Origin: Lepus europaeus
Taxonomy: Eukaryota; Chordata; Mammalia; Lagomorpha; Leporidae
Assembly: GCF_033115175.1 (NCBI RefSeq)
Contig: NC_084834.1
Coordinates: 119,842,275-119,906,274 of the forward strand
Length of the DNA stretch: 64,000 nucleotides
Direction of reading: 5' to 3'
The notes under the pieces were generated by a model, which had not been told where the DNA came from, did no database searches, and saw nothing but the letters and a program-made list of their open reading frames with translations. The position numbers and the translations under genes were made by a program. Position 1 is the stretch's first letter. Each line of letters starts with the position of its first letter. Below are positions 1-10,875 of the stretch, piece after piece.

Positions 1-759
1 AAATAAATACTTCTCAAAATACTAATAACGCACAGCAAAATCGAACAATTGTAGAAATATTCTGTAATGAAAGTTATCTGAATGTGGTCTTTCTCTCAAG
101 TATCCATTGAACTGTACTCACACTTGTGATGAAGTGGATGACACGGGTGGCCCTTGGTTGTCACAGCAGGCTGTTATGTAAGGGTTAGCTGAACACAGCA
201 CTGTGATGAGAGTGGAGCTGAGAAGGCAGCCAGCAGGTGACTCACCGGTGAGTAGCATATATAGCATGGACACGCTGGACAAAGGGATGAGTCACATGCT
301 GGGTGGGGTGGAGCAGAACACTAAAATTGCATCATGCAACTCATAACAGCACACAATTGAAAACTTACGAATTACTTATTCCAGGGTCTTTCCATTTGGT
401 ATCTTTAGACCTTGGTTGGCCAGGGGTAACTGGGACCAATGATGACAGATGGACTACTGTACTTGCAGGGCTGTGCTAGGTGCTGTGCCCTGACACCTGA
501 CCTCCTTGTGCCTCATTTCAACACTGGAAGGAAAGCACTGTGAACCCCATCTGCTGACCCTTTGTCCCAGGAGACTAACTCAACCTGCTGTGGTCCCACA
601 ACCAGCATGGAACAAAGCTTGCATGAGGCTTCAAAGACCCTACTACCATCGACAAGACCAGACCAGGGAAGAAAATGGAGATGAAGAACCTGGGGAGTGA
701 GCTAGAGAGTAACACAAAGGGGTCCTGGGATTCCGGTTCTTGGTCTTCTCTTTCTTAAG
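1..759. other. Non-coding, no recognisable feature
   Basis: AT-moderate unique-looking sequence. No exon, RNA gene or repeat family was recognised. Confidence 0.5.
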
Positions 760-769
760 AAATCCCTGG

Positions 770-1120
770 GGCCGGCGCCGCGGCTCACTAGGCTAATCCT
801 CCGCCTTGCGGCGCTGGCACACCGGGTTCTAGTCCCGGTCGGGGCGCCAGATTCTGTCCCGGTTGCCCCTCTTCCAGGCCAGCTCTCTGCTGTGGCTAGG
901 GAGTGCAGTGGAGGATGGCCCAAGTGTTTGGGCCCTGCACCCCATGGGAGACCAGGAGAAGCACCTGGCTCCTGCCATCGGATCAGCGCGGTGCGCCGGC
1001 CGCAGCGCGCCTACCGCAGTGGCCATTGGGGGGTGAACCAACGGCAAAAGGAAGACCTTTCTCTCTGTCTCTCTCACTGTCCACTCTGCCAGTCAAAAAA
1101 GAAAGAAAAAAAGAAAAAAA
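770..1120 (+). repeat. CSINE, young form, full length
   Basis: Head gccggcgccgcggctcac, body and A-rich tail are complete. A 10-base TSD (aaatccctgg) is at 760-769 and 1121-1130. Confidence 0.9.
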
Positions 1121-1130
1121 AAATCCCTGG

Positions 1131-1689
1131 AGCTGATGAATTCCTTGGTGTCTCTGCTAGCCACCAGCACTGCAGAATTACTGTGGTTGGAGCTCCTGAG
1201 CCCAGCACTAGCTCTCTGGTGTTTCCAGTCCCTTATCGGCATTGCCCGGCAGGCTCTTTTAAAGCAACTATCTGGGAGAACAATCACACTCTGGCTCTGA
1301 TTTTGCCTGTGCAGGTCTGGCCGCCTTGACCACGCCTCCTTGGGAAAATGAAACTGACAGATTAAGGGAGGAGCTCCAAGAATAATTTTGGCACTCAATT
1401 TAAGACTGGAAAATAATTTTCCTTCTTATTTGCTCAAGGAAAACACCCCAAGGATACAAAGAGCCTGCAGGAGGGGTCCAACTGAGAACCTTCTTCCCTG
1501 GTCTCCTCTGCCAGGACTCAGGTCTATAAAACAGCTGCACTGTTTGCTACCTTCCTGAGTTTTGTTCTTTGTAGTTTATAGCTGAGTCAGAAATATACAC
1601 AGAGCAAGACTTTGGGGTGGGAGACACAACAGCTTTACAAATATAAGAATTAACGCAAAATCCGAGCATCACCTATGAGGTGCATTTTA
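1131..1689. other. Non-coding, no recognisable feature
   Basis: Unique-looking sequence between two SINEs; nothing supported. Confidence 0.4.
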
Positions 1690-1715
1690 AAAAATCTGTT
1701 AATTAGTTAATTCAT

Positions 1716-1756
<41 letters not shown>

Positions 1757-2000
1757 CCTATTTGTTGGTTCACTCTCTAAATACCCACAGTGGCTAAGTC
1801 TGGGCCAATACAGCCAGGAAGCCAGAAACTCAATCTGGGTCCCACTCATGGGTGGCAGGGACCCAAGTACTTGAGCCATCATCTTCTGCCTCCCAGGGTG
1901 CACAATAGCTAGAAGCTGGAATTGGTAACAGAGCCAAGACTTGAGCCCAGGAACTCCAATATGGGATACAGTTGTCCAAACAGCATTTCAACCTTTGCAA
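1690..2000 (-). repeat. CSINE, old form
   Basis: Antisense copy with a (GA)n tract at 1718-1753 from the SINE's own CT-rich 3' end, then the SINE body to the agcatttcaac-like head. Confidence 0.7.
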
Positions 2001-2149
2001 CAAACACTTGCCCCTGGAGTGTATTTTGAAGCAAGGCATTTTAATGTCACAGCTTTGCTCTTTTTGCTCAGAATTGTCTGGGCTATTTGGATTTTTTGTG
2101 GTTCCATACAAATTTTAGAAGCATTTTTTCTATTTTGGTGAAGGATGCT

Positions 2150-2463
2150 ATTAGCATTTAAAAATATTTTTTGTAATTTCTTTTTTATTGGAGAGGCAAA
2201 GAAACAAAAACAGAGAAAGAGAGAGCGAGCTCCCATCCGTTGGTTCACTTCTCAAATGCCTGCAATGGACAGGCTTGTGCCAAGCTAAACCCAGGAGCTA
2301 GGAACTTAACGCAGGTCTCCCACCTGAGAGGCAGCAATGCAATGACTTGAGTCATCGTCACTGTCTTCCAGGGTCTGCATTATCAGGAAACTGGACTCGG
2401 GAGCTGGAGCTGGACATCAAACCCAGGGACTCTGTATGGGATGCAGGCATCTTAACCAGTGTC
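2150..2463 (-). repeat. CSINE, old form
   Basis: T-rich start, gagaggcaaag, the cacttctcaaatgcctgcaa block, and an atgcaggcatcttaacc head. Confidence 0.7.
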
Positions 2464-2514
2464 TTTTTTTTTTTTTTTTTTTTTTAAATATTAGATTTCA
2501 TCATGGTGTCTTTT

Positions 2515-2820
2515 TTTTTTTTTTTAAGATTTATCTATTTATTTATTTGAAAAGCAGAGAGAGTTACACAGAGAGAGAAGGAGAGGCAGAGAGAGAGACA
2601 GAGAAAGGGGGGGTCTTCCATCTGCTGGTTCACTCCTCAATTGGTTACAATGGCCAGAGCTGTGATGATCCGAAGCCAGGAGCCAGGAGCTTCTTCTGGG
2701 TCTCCCACACAGGTGCAGGGGCCCAAGGACTTGGGCCATCTACTACTGCTTCCCAGGTCATAGTAGAGAGCTGGATCGGAAATGGAGCAGCCAGGACTCG
2801 AACCGGTGCCCATTATGAAA
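2515..2820 (-). repeat. CSINE, classic form, 5'-truncated
   Basis: T-run then aagatttatctatttatttatttg through to cgaaccggtgccc. The last ~45 bases (tRNA-like head) are missing and ERV-like sequence follows directly. Confidence 0.8.
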
Positions 2821-3505
2821 TCGGACAAGACCCCCTAAAATTCACACTAAAATGTGGCCCCTTAAAGTTCCCTAGAAATGCTAGCCGGGGTGCCACATGT
2901 ACTATCAGAATTTGGGGTGCCTTACGATTTCACCACGGGCTTATTACTAAATCCCCGATATTAATAAGCCCAAGAGGGTTCTTGCCTAATATTTAGAGAA
3001 GAATTCTAAATACTGGCACAGATAAATGAGGCAGCATGGTACGTTTTAAGCTTTTATTAAGTGAGAAAGGTGCTTAGGAGAGTGAGAGCTTTATTTAGGA
3101 GAAAGAAGCGAATGGGGGTTCATACCGAGCACCAGGAACCAGCCACGTGGGAGAGCATCTAGGCCAGGAAGCCTGGAGCACGTGGCCCGAAGGTGCCCTG
3201 GAGGTTCGGGGCTACAGCAAGCCCCTTCCTAGCAAGAAGCCAGGGAGAAAGAGCAGGCTGGGCACACTGTGCCCCAGGCTTTTAACCCCCTCCAAAGGGG
3301 AGTGGTCAATTAACCTGATTGGCTGGTGGGCACCCCGGTATGGCCAGGTAGGGGAATGAGGCCACACAAGGGCATGGCCAAGGCATCAGGTAGGAGCATG
3401 AGGTCACACAGGGGCGTGGTCTTCCAGTTCACAAATCCGATCAACTCCAACCTGTATGCCTGCCTACTTCATGTCAACCCTGGCAACCTTAGTGCCTTAC
3501 AAAGC
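2821..3505 (-). mobile_element. Endogenous retrovirus LTR-like remnant
   Basis: Read on the minus strand there is a CCAAT box (3317-3324), a TTAAAAGCC TATA-like box (3277-3285) and AATAAA at 3053-3058, in the order U3 then R. A second AATAAA lies at 3090-3095. The piece ends with TG at 3500-3501, a typical LTR start. No gag, pol or env reading frame is attached. Family not identified. Confidence 0.45.
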
Positions 3506-3599
3506 CTCATGCGCATTTTATGAATGAGCGAGTGGGAATGAGGAGAAAGAAGTCATTTAATGGACGGACTGGGCGTGCCTTTGGAGAACCTGAAGCAAA

Positions 3600-4440
3600 C
3601 CTACTCATGGCAGGGCTGGTGCTCTGCCTGGCTCTGTTAGGTAGGAAGTCAGTTATGAGCTTATGTGTGTCTAACAGGCCTAAAGAGAAGACATCCATGT
3701 CCAGCGTATGCTGCATCTCAAGGTCATCCCGATGGTGCTTCAGGGGCAGCCCGGTATTCACATCCTGCCCCCTTCTACCTGATAACCTGCCAGGTGGAGG
3801 TCCCCACCCCTTCTGCCTGACAATCTTCCACACAATCTCCCAGGTGCAGCCCAGTATCTGCATCTCAAACACCCTGCTGCCTTCCTCCTGTCTGATAACA
3901 TTTACATCCATATAGTCCTTTGTTTCAGACCTTCAAGAGAGAAGTTTTTCTATTTACATCCAAAAAGCCCTTTGTTCCAAGAGGAGCAGAGGTGGGGAAG
4001 CTAGACCCATCTCCTTGAAAAACCCCAGCCTGAAATGGACTGTGCAATCAGCCCTCTGCCTCTCTGCTGAGCCACCCGCCTGGTCTGGCCAGGTGTAATC
4101 TCTCCACTCAACAATGTTACCTCGCTACTCACCCCCCCCCCCCCCGCAACCAGTCCGAGCGACTGGGCATCCTCTCAGGCTCTGTCTGGAGGGGTGGCCA
4201 TCCATCCTTACGGATGTCCCTTCCCTAATAAACCTTGCTATTTTACCTCCCACTACTATCTGTCTCACCCCCGAATTCTTTCTTGCGCGAAGACAAGAAC
4301 CCTGCAATTTCTCTGGTAACAGCTCTATCTTGCTGGCGAGTGGGAGAGGCCGGAGGGAGGTGAAAGTGAGCTTACAGGCTCAAGTGCAGGTGGGGGCCGT
4401 GAGTTCAAGGACTTTTCTGTTTTAAAAACCAGTTTGGTGA
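3600..4440 (+). mobile_element. Endogenous retrovirus LTR-like remnant
   Basis: AATAAA at 4227-4232 is followed by a ctatctgtctc / gaattctttcttgcgc / gacaagaaccc stretch that looks like the R-U5 of a class I ERV LTR. Orientation is opposite to the neighbouring LTR piece. The left boundary is uncertain. A run of 14 C occurs at 4132-4145. Confidence 0.5.
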
Positions 4441-4690
4441 GGTCAGCATTGCGGCGTAGGGGGTAAAGCCACCAGCATCCCAGCACTGGTTCAAGCCCCG
4501 GCTACTCCGTTTGTGATCCAGCTCCCTGCTAAGGCGTCTGGGAAAGCAGCAGCAGCTGAGCCCAGTCCTTGGGCCCCTGCACCTGTGTGAGAGAGACCCA
4601 GATGGAGTTCCAACTGGGAGATGGAAGAATTCTCTCTCTCAATCTCTGTAATTCTGCCTTTCAAATAAATAAACCAATCTTTAAAAATTA
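4441..4690 (+). repeat. CSINE, classic form
   Basis: gtcagcattgcggcgtag head, gatccagctccctgctaa, tail ttcaaataaataaacc. Some middle sequence is missing. Confidence 0.75.
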
Positions 4691-5231
4691 AAGCCACTTT
4701 GGTGAGGGGCTTGGGCCTTACTTATTAAGGTGACGGAGCTAGATGGGTTGGGCCAGGCAGACTCATGGGATGAGGAGTCCACGCACACAACCAGTCTTGG
4801 TGCAAGCACTCAACCCGGAAGGAAAGAACTGGACTGGGCTTCTTTCCTGTGGGCTGGGCTGCCACGGAGGGGAGGGCCGGTGGGTAGGGTAACTGGGTGG
4901 GAAGGAGCCCCAGGGCGGCATTCACTCCCTGGGGGCCGTCCTCCGATGGCCTCTGGGTATATTATTTGCATATGAATGAGACAATTCTGCCCCGCCTCCA
5001 AGGGCCCCTCAGACAGCACTGCCTTTCCCCACTCCAGGAGCCACCAGGGGTCGAATGGAAATTTCCAAGGGGCTGGAGTTTTCCTGTTGGTTCCCAGTCT
5101 GTGGCTGTACCCCGAAGCCAAATCTCCCTACCCCACCTTAACCCCTTCACCAGCCTCACGTGGCTTCATCTCAATCCACGTTTCTTCAGGAAGTCCGTGT
5201 TGGGGCAGGGTGGGCACGTGACGGGGGTGGG
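4691..5231. other. Non-coding, no recognisable feature
   Basis: GC-moderate unique sequence; short open frames here do not resemble known proteins. Confidence 0.4.
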
Positions 5232-5490
5232 GGGACGCGGGCATCCCCCAGGGGCGTGCCTTGGTTGGAGTCGCAGCGGGGCTCATCAGCTTCCTGCAAG
5301 TGCACACCCTAGGAGACAGGGTGACCTATCTGAGCCCCTGCCGCCCTCGTGGGGGAGTTCTGGGCTCCTGTCTTCCACCTGGACCAGCTCTGGCTGTCGC
5401 GGGCATTTGAGGAGTGAACCATTGGATGGCGCTCTCTTTCAGTTTCTTTGTCTCTCTCTGCCTTTCAAATAAACCGAAAATAAAAATATC
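5232..5490 (+). repeat. CSINE, old form
   Basis: Diverged body with cttcctgcaagtgcacacc, then ctctgcctttcaaataaac tail. Confidence 0.65.
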
Positions 5491-5544
5491 CTGTCTCCTC
5501 CCCTGCCATCCCCAGCATCGTCACCCATGGCGACCAGCTTGCCT

Positions 5545-5800
5545 TGGAGTAATGACTTAAATAGTCCAAAGAGACAGAAGTTTATTGAAATACGTCCCAA
5601 GGGCGGAACGAGCTAGCTGAGAGATAAGCCTGAGGACCTTCCGGGAAGGAAGTTCGGGACTTTGCTTCCTTGAAGAGGAGGGGTATCGGCTCGTGATTGG
5701 CACTTGTGATGGACAGCTGCTAGTTGCATACCTTTGCGCTACCAATTAGACTTTTGCGGTCTGGCTGAGTTCCCGAATTATCAGGCCACTTTAACTACCA
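5545..5800 (-). mobile_element. LTR-like fragment
   Basis: Minus-strand AATAAA at 5581-5586 and a CCAATC motif at 5695-5700 about 110 bases upstream suggest an LTR or a solo 3' processing unit. No coding remnant. Family unknown. Confidence 0.3.
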
Positions 5801-5814
5801 GTTAAACTGCAAAG

Positions 5815-6480
5815 TGCTGAGGTCTGGGGTTGGGGGGGTCCGGGGGTGGGGTCACCCCAGAGGCTGGCGGTGAGGCCCCTCCCCTCCACTCTGGGTCTTC
5901 ATCATCCGCCTGCTGTTGTCAGCTCTGGCTGCAGCCGGTGCGCCTGGGGGAGTGGTCATGAATTTTAGCCCAAACATCGGATCCTTGAGGACCACTGGGG
6001 ACCACGCAAACGTGCACCCTTCCCGGGGTGGGGGGTGGAGAAGGGGGCGCTGACGCGGGGCAGCGGCTGCCCGCCTCTCCCGCAGCCTCACGGCCGCAGC
6101 ACAAGGGCCCTCAGTCCGTAGGACCGTGCCCCATTTACTCCCGCGGCCGGGCCGCGGCAGACGCTGGGTAAACACGGCCGCAGACGCAGGCGAGGCGCCG
6201 CCCGCCCGCCCGTCCTGGGCGCTTCCCTCTCTGCGCAAAGCCACAGAGGCTGGGCTCGCCCCTGCACCGCTGCCCCGGCCCCTTAGGAAGCCTCGGTGGC
6301 CGGGGTCCCTACCACACACCCGAGGACCTCGCGGGGCCCCGGCCCCGTACCTCCCCGCCTCAGGCTGCCTTCCCACCTACTTCTGTTCCCTTCTCTCCAG
6401 AACGCATGGGTGTCGCGGAGGCAAATTAAGCGGGACTTGTCCATAGGCTGCCTCCAGCCCTGAGTAGGTCACTAGCCGAA
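5815..6480. other. Orphan GC-rich, CpG-rich island
   Basis: CpG-dense segment without any recognised repeat, containing several ggccgcgg / cgccgcccgcccg-like stretches. Open frames on both strands look like by-products of GC bias. No splice-supported exon could be assigned. It may be an unannotated promoter, an enhancer-type island or a remnant of GC-rich retrocopy. Confidence 0.5.
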
Positions 6481-6667
6481 AGCCTGGCCCGGAAATTAAC
6501 TTCCGTAGCAAGCAGCCGGGCCTCAGGCAGGTGCAAGCTGCCAACCCCACCGCCCTGTGAGCATCGGGCCCCCTGCCCCGTGGCCCAGGCTCAGTGGAAC
6601 CCGCCCTGGTAGGTGGGTCCTATGAGTGTGGTCCACCTGGCCAGAGCACTACGATCATAAATAGCTC

Positions 6668-6962
6668 TTTTTTTTTTTTTTTTAAGATTTATTTACTTAT
6701 TTTGAAAGGCAGAGTTACACAGAGAGAGATCTTTCATCCGCTGGTTCACTCCCCCAAATGGTCACAAGGGCCAGGCCAAAGCCAGGAGCCAGGAGCTTCA
6801 TCCCGGTCTCCCACGTGTGTACAGAGGACTGAGGACTTGGACCATCTCCCACCACTTTCCCAGGCGCATTAGCAGGGAGCTGGATCAGAAGTGAAGCAGC
6901 CGGGACTGTGGGATGCTGGCATTGCAGGCAGCGGCTTAACCCGTTAGGCCACAACGCCAGCC
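6668..6962 (-). repeat. CSINE, classic form, full length
   Basis: T-run, aagatttatttacttatt, through to taggccacaacgccagccc. Confidence 0.9.
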
Positions 6963-6989
6963 CTGGAATCAACCTTTTAATATAAAAAG

Positions 6990-7540
6990 TTCACTGATGT
7001 ATGTACTGCAAGGTGTCCGGCGCTTAACAAATCTTCCCAGGCAGACGAATCAATTAATTCACAGGTTTTCATTGGGATCCCGCTCCGGGGCGAGGTTCCC
7101 TGGTCCCAACAGAGCAACAGAGAGGGGGCTGGGGAAGTCCTGTGTCAGAGGTTGGGAGGGCTCCTTTTATAGATACAGGGCATGGGGGGTTAAAGGTTAA
7201 GGCGGGTCTGATCCTTATTGGTTGACCTTTAGGCACCCGCAGGGACCTTGACTTTTCTTCCTGGAAAGTAAAGGTAGGGACTCTCCATTCCCCGAAGTAT
7301 AGGCCTTCTCTCCTTGCAGATCCCAAAGCTACCATCCCGGCCTTTTGATGATAGGAAAGGGGGTGACGATGAGTCTCTCTGGCTACTTCCTGCTGACTGG
7401 GGACGTGGTCTACAGGGGCCCCCTGGGGGTATCTTGGGGCTCCGCAGGGACAGGCATGGATGGGTGGAGAAGCATCTGGTTGACTGCCTGGTTGCTGAAG
7501 GCCTTGGTTCATTCCATTATCACCTGCTGTAAACATTTAA
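6990..7540 (-). mobile_element. Solo LTR-like element
   Basis: On the minus strand: TG start near 7530, a gamma-retroviral-like agcaggaagtagccagaga stretch, CCAAT box (7218-7222), TATAAAAGG (7163-7171), then an R-U5-like GC-rich stretch ending in gatccc. Order and spacing match an LTR. No internal ERV genes adjoin it. Confidence 0.5.
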
Positions 7541-8344
7541 ATGGACACTGTAGTATACGAGTCAGGGTGAGAATAACACCAGTGTTCTTCATGACACCAA
7601 CCACAGACCAGAACTTACTGCAGACACTGAGCTGTAGTAAGTACAATGTTTTCCCCCAGGCGGCAAGGCAGGCTCCTTACCCAGGAGGAAGCAGCCCAAG
7701 TTAACCCAGCAAACAGTGCTGCGTGTTTAAGCTTAGGGTAGTCACCCACGAGGGCCATTGCAGCTCCAACATACGGAACAAATGCCCTGGCCAGCACTGT
7801 CCTGGTTTAGAGAGGCCTTGGTCATCGAGCCCATGGGGTTGCTTTTCTTGAGACTCAGAGGAAGCTCCGGGGCCCCCGACTTCACATCAACCCAACTCTG
7901 GCTTTAAAAACAAACAAACAAACAAACAAAAAACCCTTCTATATCCGAAATGTTAAAATGCAACCCACATAATAATTGTTAAAATATCTTATACTCCTTT
8001 TTTAGTATGTCTTCAGAATTTGGGGTATAGTTCATCATTACAGTACCTTTCGGTCCACACCAGCCACGCTTTGCGTGTGCAGTAGCCACATGGCTAATAG
8101 CTACCCGATTACACAACGCTGCTCCAGGGTTTAGCAGGTGGGTAAGAGCTCTGGGACTCATATGACTGCCTGGGCTCTAATTATGCACAACCCTTGCCTC
8201 CCTGATAAGCAACACTTCCATTATTACTAGTGTTGCTACTTTTAGCTTTGTTACAACATAATGGTTATTAACCCATTCTTGAAGTCTTCTTCATATGGTA
8301 ACTTATTCAAAAGATGAGCAGCTTAAATCCTTGGTTCTAAAACT
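7541..8344. other. Non-coding with (CAAA)n at 7910-7935
   Basis: Unique-looking sequence with one short simple repeat; no gene. Confidence 0.45.
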
Positions 8345-8438
8345 TAGCTGACAGCATAAACTCAGGAGCCAGGCTGTCTGGGTTCAAGCCTAACGCTGTC
8401 ACTCAGCTCTGCCTCAGTTTACCCATCTGAAATGGGAT
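8345..8438 (+). repeat. MIR, left part, interrupted by a SINE
   Basis: gccaggctgtctgggttcaa and gcctcagtttacccatctga match the MIR consensus. It continues at 8753 after the inserted SINE. Confidence 0.75.
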
Positions 8439-8752
8439 CACAGGGTGGGACTTTGGCTCAGCAAGCTGACGCCTCTTCATCCATCGCTCACATCCCATAC
8501 CTGAGTGCCTGGGGTTGAGTCCTGGCTCTGTTTCCAACTCCAGCTCCCTGCTAATGCACACCCTGGGAGGTAGCAGGTGATTGCGCAAGTTCTTGGGTGC
8601 CTGCCACCCATGTAGGAGACCAGATGGAGTTCCAGCTGCTGTGGGCTTTGGGGAGTGACTCGGCTGATGGGCGAGTTCTTTCTGTCTGTCTCTGAAGTCT
8701 TTCAGATTTTCAAGTAAATGAAAACATAGAAATATGTCTTCTTTAAAAAGTA
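8439..8752 (+). repeat. CSINE, old form, inserted in MIR
   Basis: Body with ctccctgctaatgcacacc and ctgccacccatgtaggagac. The 9-base TSD aaatgggat is at 8430-8438 and 8753-8761. Confidence 0.8.
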
Positions 8753-8805
8753 AAATGGGATAATAATCTCTATACTATTCAGCTGCTGTGACGATGAAAG
8801 ACCTC
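8753..8805 (+). repeat. MIR, right part
   Basis: aaatgggataataatctc and ctgctgtgacgatgaaa continue the MIR consensus from 8438. Confidence 0.7.
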
Positions 8806-8876
8806 TCTCTCTCTCTGCCTCTCCTCTCTGTGTAACTCTGACTTTCAAATAATTAAATAAGTCTTTTTAAAAAAAT
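8806..8876 (+). repeat. CSINE 3'-end fragment
   Basis: Only the ctctctgcctctcctctctg part and the ttcaaataattaaataag tail remain. Confidence 0.65.
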
Positions 8877-8999
8877 ATAGATGGCTTGGCATTCCAAATA
8901 TGAATTATGCTTGCATTTGAGAGATGAAACTTTAAGCAAGTTCTTTCTTTTTGCCTTTTCTGAATGTACATAAACTTGGCAACAAGGAGAACACAATTC

Positions 9000-9325
9000 T
9001 TTTTTTTTTTTTAAAAGATTTATTTATTTATTTGAAAGGCAGAGTTACAGAGAGGCAGAGGCAGAGAGAGATCTTCCATCTTCTGCTTCACTCCTCAAAG
9101 TCCACAATGGCCAGGTCTGGGCCAGGCCAAATCCAGGACCCAGGGCCTCCATCCACGTTTCCCACATGGGTAGTAGGGCCCCAAGTACTTGGGCCATCTT
9201 CTGCTGTCATCCCAAATGCAATAGCAGGGAGCTAGATGGAAAGCAGAGCGGCTGGGACTTGAACCTGCACTCTGATGTGGGCATTGCAAACAGCATCTTC
9301 ACCTGCTACACAATAATGCTGGTCC
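9000..9325 (-). repeat. CSINE, classic form
   Basis: T-run, aaagatttatttatttattt, body, and a cctgctacacaataatgctg head. Confidence 0.85.
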
Positions 9326-9667
9326 CAACATTAAGATTTTTTAAAGACATTAAAACAAATTAGAATAGCAATGTCTGTTTCATAGGTTCCTGTGGAGGTA
9401 GAATGACAGTACTTTGAAAATGAAAGCACCGTTGTCTATAATGAAGCACTAGTTATGTCAATGTATTTCCACTAGATGGCAGCAGACACCACCAAATTAT
9501 TTAATTAAGTAACCTATGGAGGGCCCTAATGGTTTTTCAGCAATTGAATTCATACAGTTCTGATTATAATGAAATGTGGCTGGAATTTCTCTATCAAAAG
9601 AATGAACTACCTGTTTGGGCTTCAGAATTTCTTAGTTTTATATGGGTTTTAAAAAATTATTGATTTT
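9326..9667. other. Non-coding AT-rich sequence
   Basis: No repeat family or gene recognised. Confidence 0.4.
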
Positions 9668-9830
9668 GGGGATCCACGGAACGGCAGGGTTGTGACAGCA
9701 CGTGGATCACAGTCCCCCCTCCACTTCTAGTCCAGCTTCCTGCTAATGCACACCCTGAGGGGCTTCAAGGATGGTTCAATACTTGGGTCCAAGCCGCCCA
9801 CATGGGAGACCCGGATGGAGGCCATTATCC
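9668..9830 (+). repeat. CSINE 5' half, first arm of a fold-back
   Basis: agtccagcttcctgctaatg to catgggagacccggatgg, old form, then orientation flips. Confidence 0.6.
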
Positions 9831-9945
9831 ACAGATAATGCCTTGGTGAGAAGCTGTATTCCAAGAGTGGAGTAGCTGGGACTTGAACCACACACTTGAA
9901 GATGCAGGCATTCCAAGTGTCATCCCAGCTGCTGCACACACATGA
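9831..9945 (-). repeat. CSINE head, second arm of a fold-back
   Basis: ggagtagctgggacttgaac to cccagctgctgcacaca is the antisense head of the same family, giving a head-region inverted repeat with the preceding arm. Confidence 0.6.
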
Positions 9946-10049
9946 AAGCTTGTGGGCGCCGCTCCGGCCACAGGGAGCTGCACAGAATCCTCTCTAAAGG
10001 CGGCATGCTGGCCTTTGCAAGTGTGTTCCAAAGTCTGAACAACTGGAGC

Positions 10050-10245
10050 TGAGTCGCTCCAAAGCCAGGATCCAGGAGCTTCCTCCAGGTCTCCCACACA
10101 GGTGCAGGGGCCCAAGGACTTGGGCCATCTTCCACTGCTTTCCCAGGCCATAGAAGAGAGCTGGATTGGAAGAGGAGCAGTTGGGACTCGAAACAGTGTC
10201 CATATGGGAGCGGTGGCTTTACCTGCTATGACACAGTGTCAGCCC
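10050..10245 (-). repeat. CSINE, classic form, 5' half only
   Basis: Starts abruptly within the body (ccaaagccaggatccagg) and runs to gacacagtgtcagccc. Confidence 0.75.
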
Positions 10246-10488
10246 TGAGAGAGATCTTCTATCTGCTGCTTCACTCCCCAAAAGGCTGCAACGGCCAGGG
10301 CTGGGCCAAGCCAAAGTCAAGAGCCTGGAGCTTCATCCGGGTCTCCCACATGGGTGCAGGGGCCCAAGCTCTTGGGCCATCCTCTGCGGCTTTCCCAAGA
10401 GCATTAACAGGGAGCTGGATCAGAAGTGGTGCAGGATGTCGACATTGCAGGTGGAGGCTTAACCTGCTATGCCACAGCACCAACTCTG
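10246..10488 (-). repeat. CSINE, classic form, missing tail
   Basis: Begins in the GA-rich part (gagagagatcttctatctgc) and ends atgccacagcaccaactc, adjoining the previous copy. Confidence 0.8.
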
Positions 10489-10582
10489 AATTTGTTAATA
10501 TTTTAGTTAAAAGTCTTACAAAGGTCTAAACCTCAAACGACATTCATTCAGGGGTGAGATTTTGATCTAGAAGTTGAGTTTC

Positions 10583-10873
10583 AGGTTGGGACACTTGCAG
10601 CTCAGGTCAGCATGCCTGGGGTTGAGTCCTGGCTCTCCTCCCAATGCCAGCTTCCTGTTCATACAGGCCCCGGGAGGTTGCAGGCAATGGCTGGAGTCAC
10701 TGAGCTCCTGCCACCCACATGGGGGACCTGCACTGAGTCCTCAGGTCCCACTTCCAGCCTGGCCCAGTCCCAGCTGTTGTAGGCATCTGGGGGAAGGAGG
10801 CAGTGGATGGGAGCTCTCTCTGTTTTTACTTCTGTCTCTTTCTGTATGTCCCTCTCTCTCTGCCTCTCAAAAT
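10583..10873 (+). repeat. CSINE, old form
   Basis: gtcagcatgcctggggttga to ccctctctctctgcctctc. Confidence 0.7.
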
Positions 10874-10875
10874 AT

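Noticed and set aside
770..1120. tRNA-like B-box motifs (gggttctagtccc / ggttcgagtcc) in many places
   Set aside because: They belong to CSINE heads derived from a tRNA; none folds into an intact tRNA gene in context.
1718..1753. GA/CT runs resembling spaced repeats
   Set aside because: Simple-sequence expansions of the SINE CT-rich region, not CRISPR: no unique spacers and the genome is mammalian.
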